Source of the DNA: Taeniopygia guttata | Lineage: Eukaryota; Chordata; Aves; Passeriformes; Estrildidae | Assembly (NCBI RefSeq): GCF_048771995.1 | Contig: NC_133026.1 | Location: forward strand, 8,500,001 to 8,564,000 | Reading direction: 5' to 3' | Length of the DNA stretch: 64,000 bases | Shown: in pieces, positions 62,941-64,000 of the stretch | Layout: each line of letters begins with the position of its first letter | Position numbering within the stretch: the stretch's first letter is position 1 | Position numbers and translations under genes: made by a program | Notes under the pieces: model-generated | Told to the model about the DNA's origin: nothing | Databases searched by the model: none | The model's input: the letters and a program-made list of their open reading frames with translations, nothing else

Positions 62941-64000
62941 TGAAAATTTGGAATATTTTCTTATTTTTCTCCCTATAAAACTCATTCTACAATTTCAGGT
63001 ATCCATTTTCTAGTGCTCACCTAGACACCCAAACATCACAACTCGGGAGTTCAGTTAAGGCTGCACATTGTCAGCTTTGTTTTGTAAGCCACGTCATCTA
63101 CATCTGATTTTTTAAAATTTCTTCCTAGCTAAGTTAAAGCATTTGACTGCAAATCCACCCCTCAGTAGGGGAATTCTTGCAAGACACTCTCTGCTGGAAG
63201 GAAATAGCTTGACCAGGACAACTGAGGCAGTTCATGCCTTGAACTGTTGGGAAATGAGCAATGGATTTTCACAGCCCATCTCTGCACTGCTCACCTGGTA
63301 GCAGGTAACCTCTGATCCCTGTGCAAAACACTGCACAGCAGATGGGCAGGCTCTGCTTGGTTTTTGTTGTTACCCCCATGCTGACTGGATGAAAAGTTGA
63401 TCTGAACATCATTCTTCGCTGAGTTACTTCCCCACATGCCAGAGGACAGTGAATTCCTTTTTACCTCAATTAAAGGCACTCATGATCAATATATTCAAGA
63501 TTCTGATCTATCTGGGAATCCTTCAGTTCTAGTGTCCACATTCGGTGTTTATAGTGGGAGCCATCTCCAAAGTTCTTTTCTACTATATTTTTTTTTCATT
63601 CCCAAGAGAGACAAAGCATATTTTTTAAGCAGGAGACACTAATCCTAGAGTCACTCAGGCTGGGCAGGGGTTCAAGAGTACAGCATTCAGACCTCCAGAG
63701 GGCTGTGTGAATTCAGGAACTTAGAGTGAAAGTTATGAAATTGAGGAAACTTTGGGCAGTTACTATCATCTCCATATAGTCATCACTTGGCTAATGGCAT
63801 TTTAAAAAATATACAGGCTCATGAATCATAGATAATGTACCTGTGTACTTGCCCAGCCAGTTGTTACTTTGATTCACTTTAATAACCCATTTTTGCTCCA
63901 GTTTTTGTATTTTACTCTTCACCTGGTGTCTTGCTCGCATACATGGAAAGAAAGAAATGAATTAAGTAGAATCGGTCTGTGCAATCACAGCTGAAGCCTC
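62941..64000. other. Unique non-coding sequence
   Basis: Nothing recognisable is seen up to the end of the window. Confidence 0.5.

Noticed and set aside
1..64000. tRNA, rRNA, CRISPR, operons, bacterial promoters or terminators
   Set aside because: No cloverleaf with conserved boxes, no rRNA text, no regularly spaced direct repeats with unique spacers, and the sequence is plainly vertebrate.

Overview
This window reads as non-coding DNA from a bird macrochromosome, probably a passerine. The evidence is the repeat content: CR1 LINE copies of several ages, mostly truncated at the 5' end, plus one solo retroviral LTR. The rest is AT-rich, CpG-poor unique sequence with short microsatellites. I find no complete protein-coding gene, no rRNA or tRNA gene, no CRISPR array and no operon-like packing. 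The longest open frame is 168 codons, and the open frames are scattered on both strands without coding character, as expected by chance in 64 kb. All family names come from recalled family sequence, not from a database search.

Layout. 1-11 kb: an old CR1 tail (about 640-885), a speculative minus-strand exon near 3.2 kb, and the largest repeat, a 1.5 kb minus-strand CR1 (about 6738-8215) holding decayed ORF2 including reverse-transcriptase sequence. 11-16 kb: a well-delimited minus-strand solo LTR (11074-11753), a CRE-containing candidate conserved element (12.6 kb) and an old CR1 (15.4 kb). 16-34 kb: mostly unique sequence with CpG-richer patches at 17.2 and 22.7-23.2 kb and candidate regulatory elements at 20.6, 21.3, 24.3, 26.1 and 31.8 kb. 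34-48 kb: a CR1 3' tail (36.0 kb), a G/T-rich stretch (36.5 kb), an old repeat with a second copy at 62.9 kb, two MIR-like SINE remnants, two near-identical 30-bp motifs at 41.1 and 43.3 kb, and a compound 8-bp-unit microsatellite (47.4 kb). 48-64 kb: two more old CR1 pieces (48.5 and 57.8 kb), a degenerate tandem array (50.9 kb), a third MIR-like fragment (59.6 kb) and a candidate element at 61.4 kb.

Interpretation. The sequence best fits a gene desert or a very large intron. Several AT-rich blocks carry clustered octamer and homeodomain-type sites, often with CpGs retained in CpG-poor surroundings. They are the most likely functional content and would suit long-range enhancers of a developmental gene outside the window. 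That is inference: conservation cannot be seen from one sequence. I found no convincing novel system. The items most worth a second look are the element at 31.8-32.1 kb, the 30-bp motif pair, and the possible exon at 3.2 kb.
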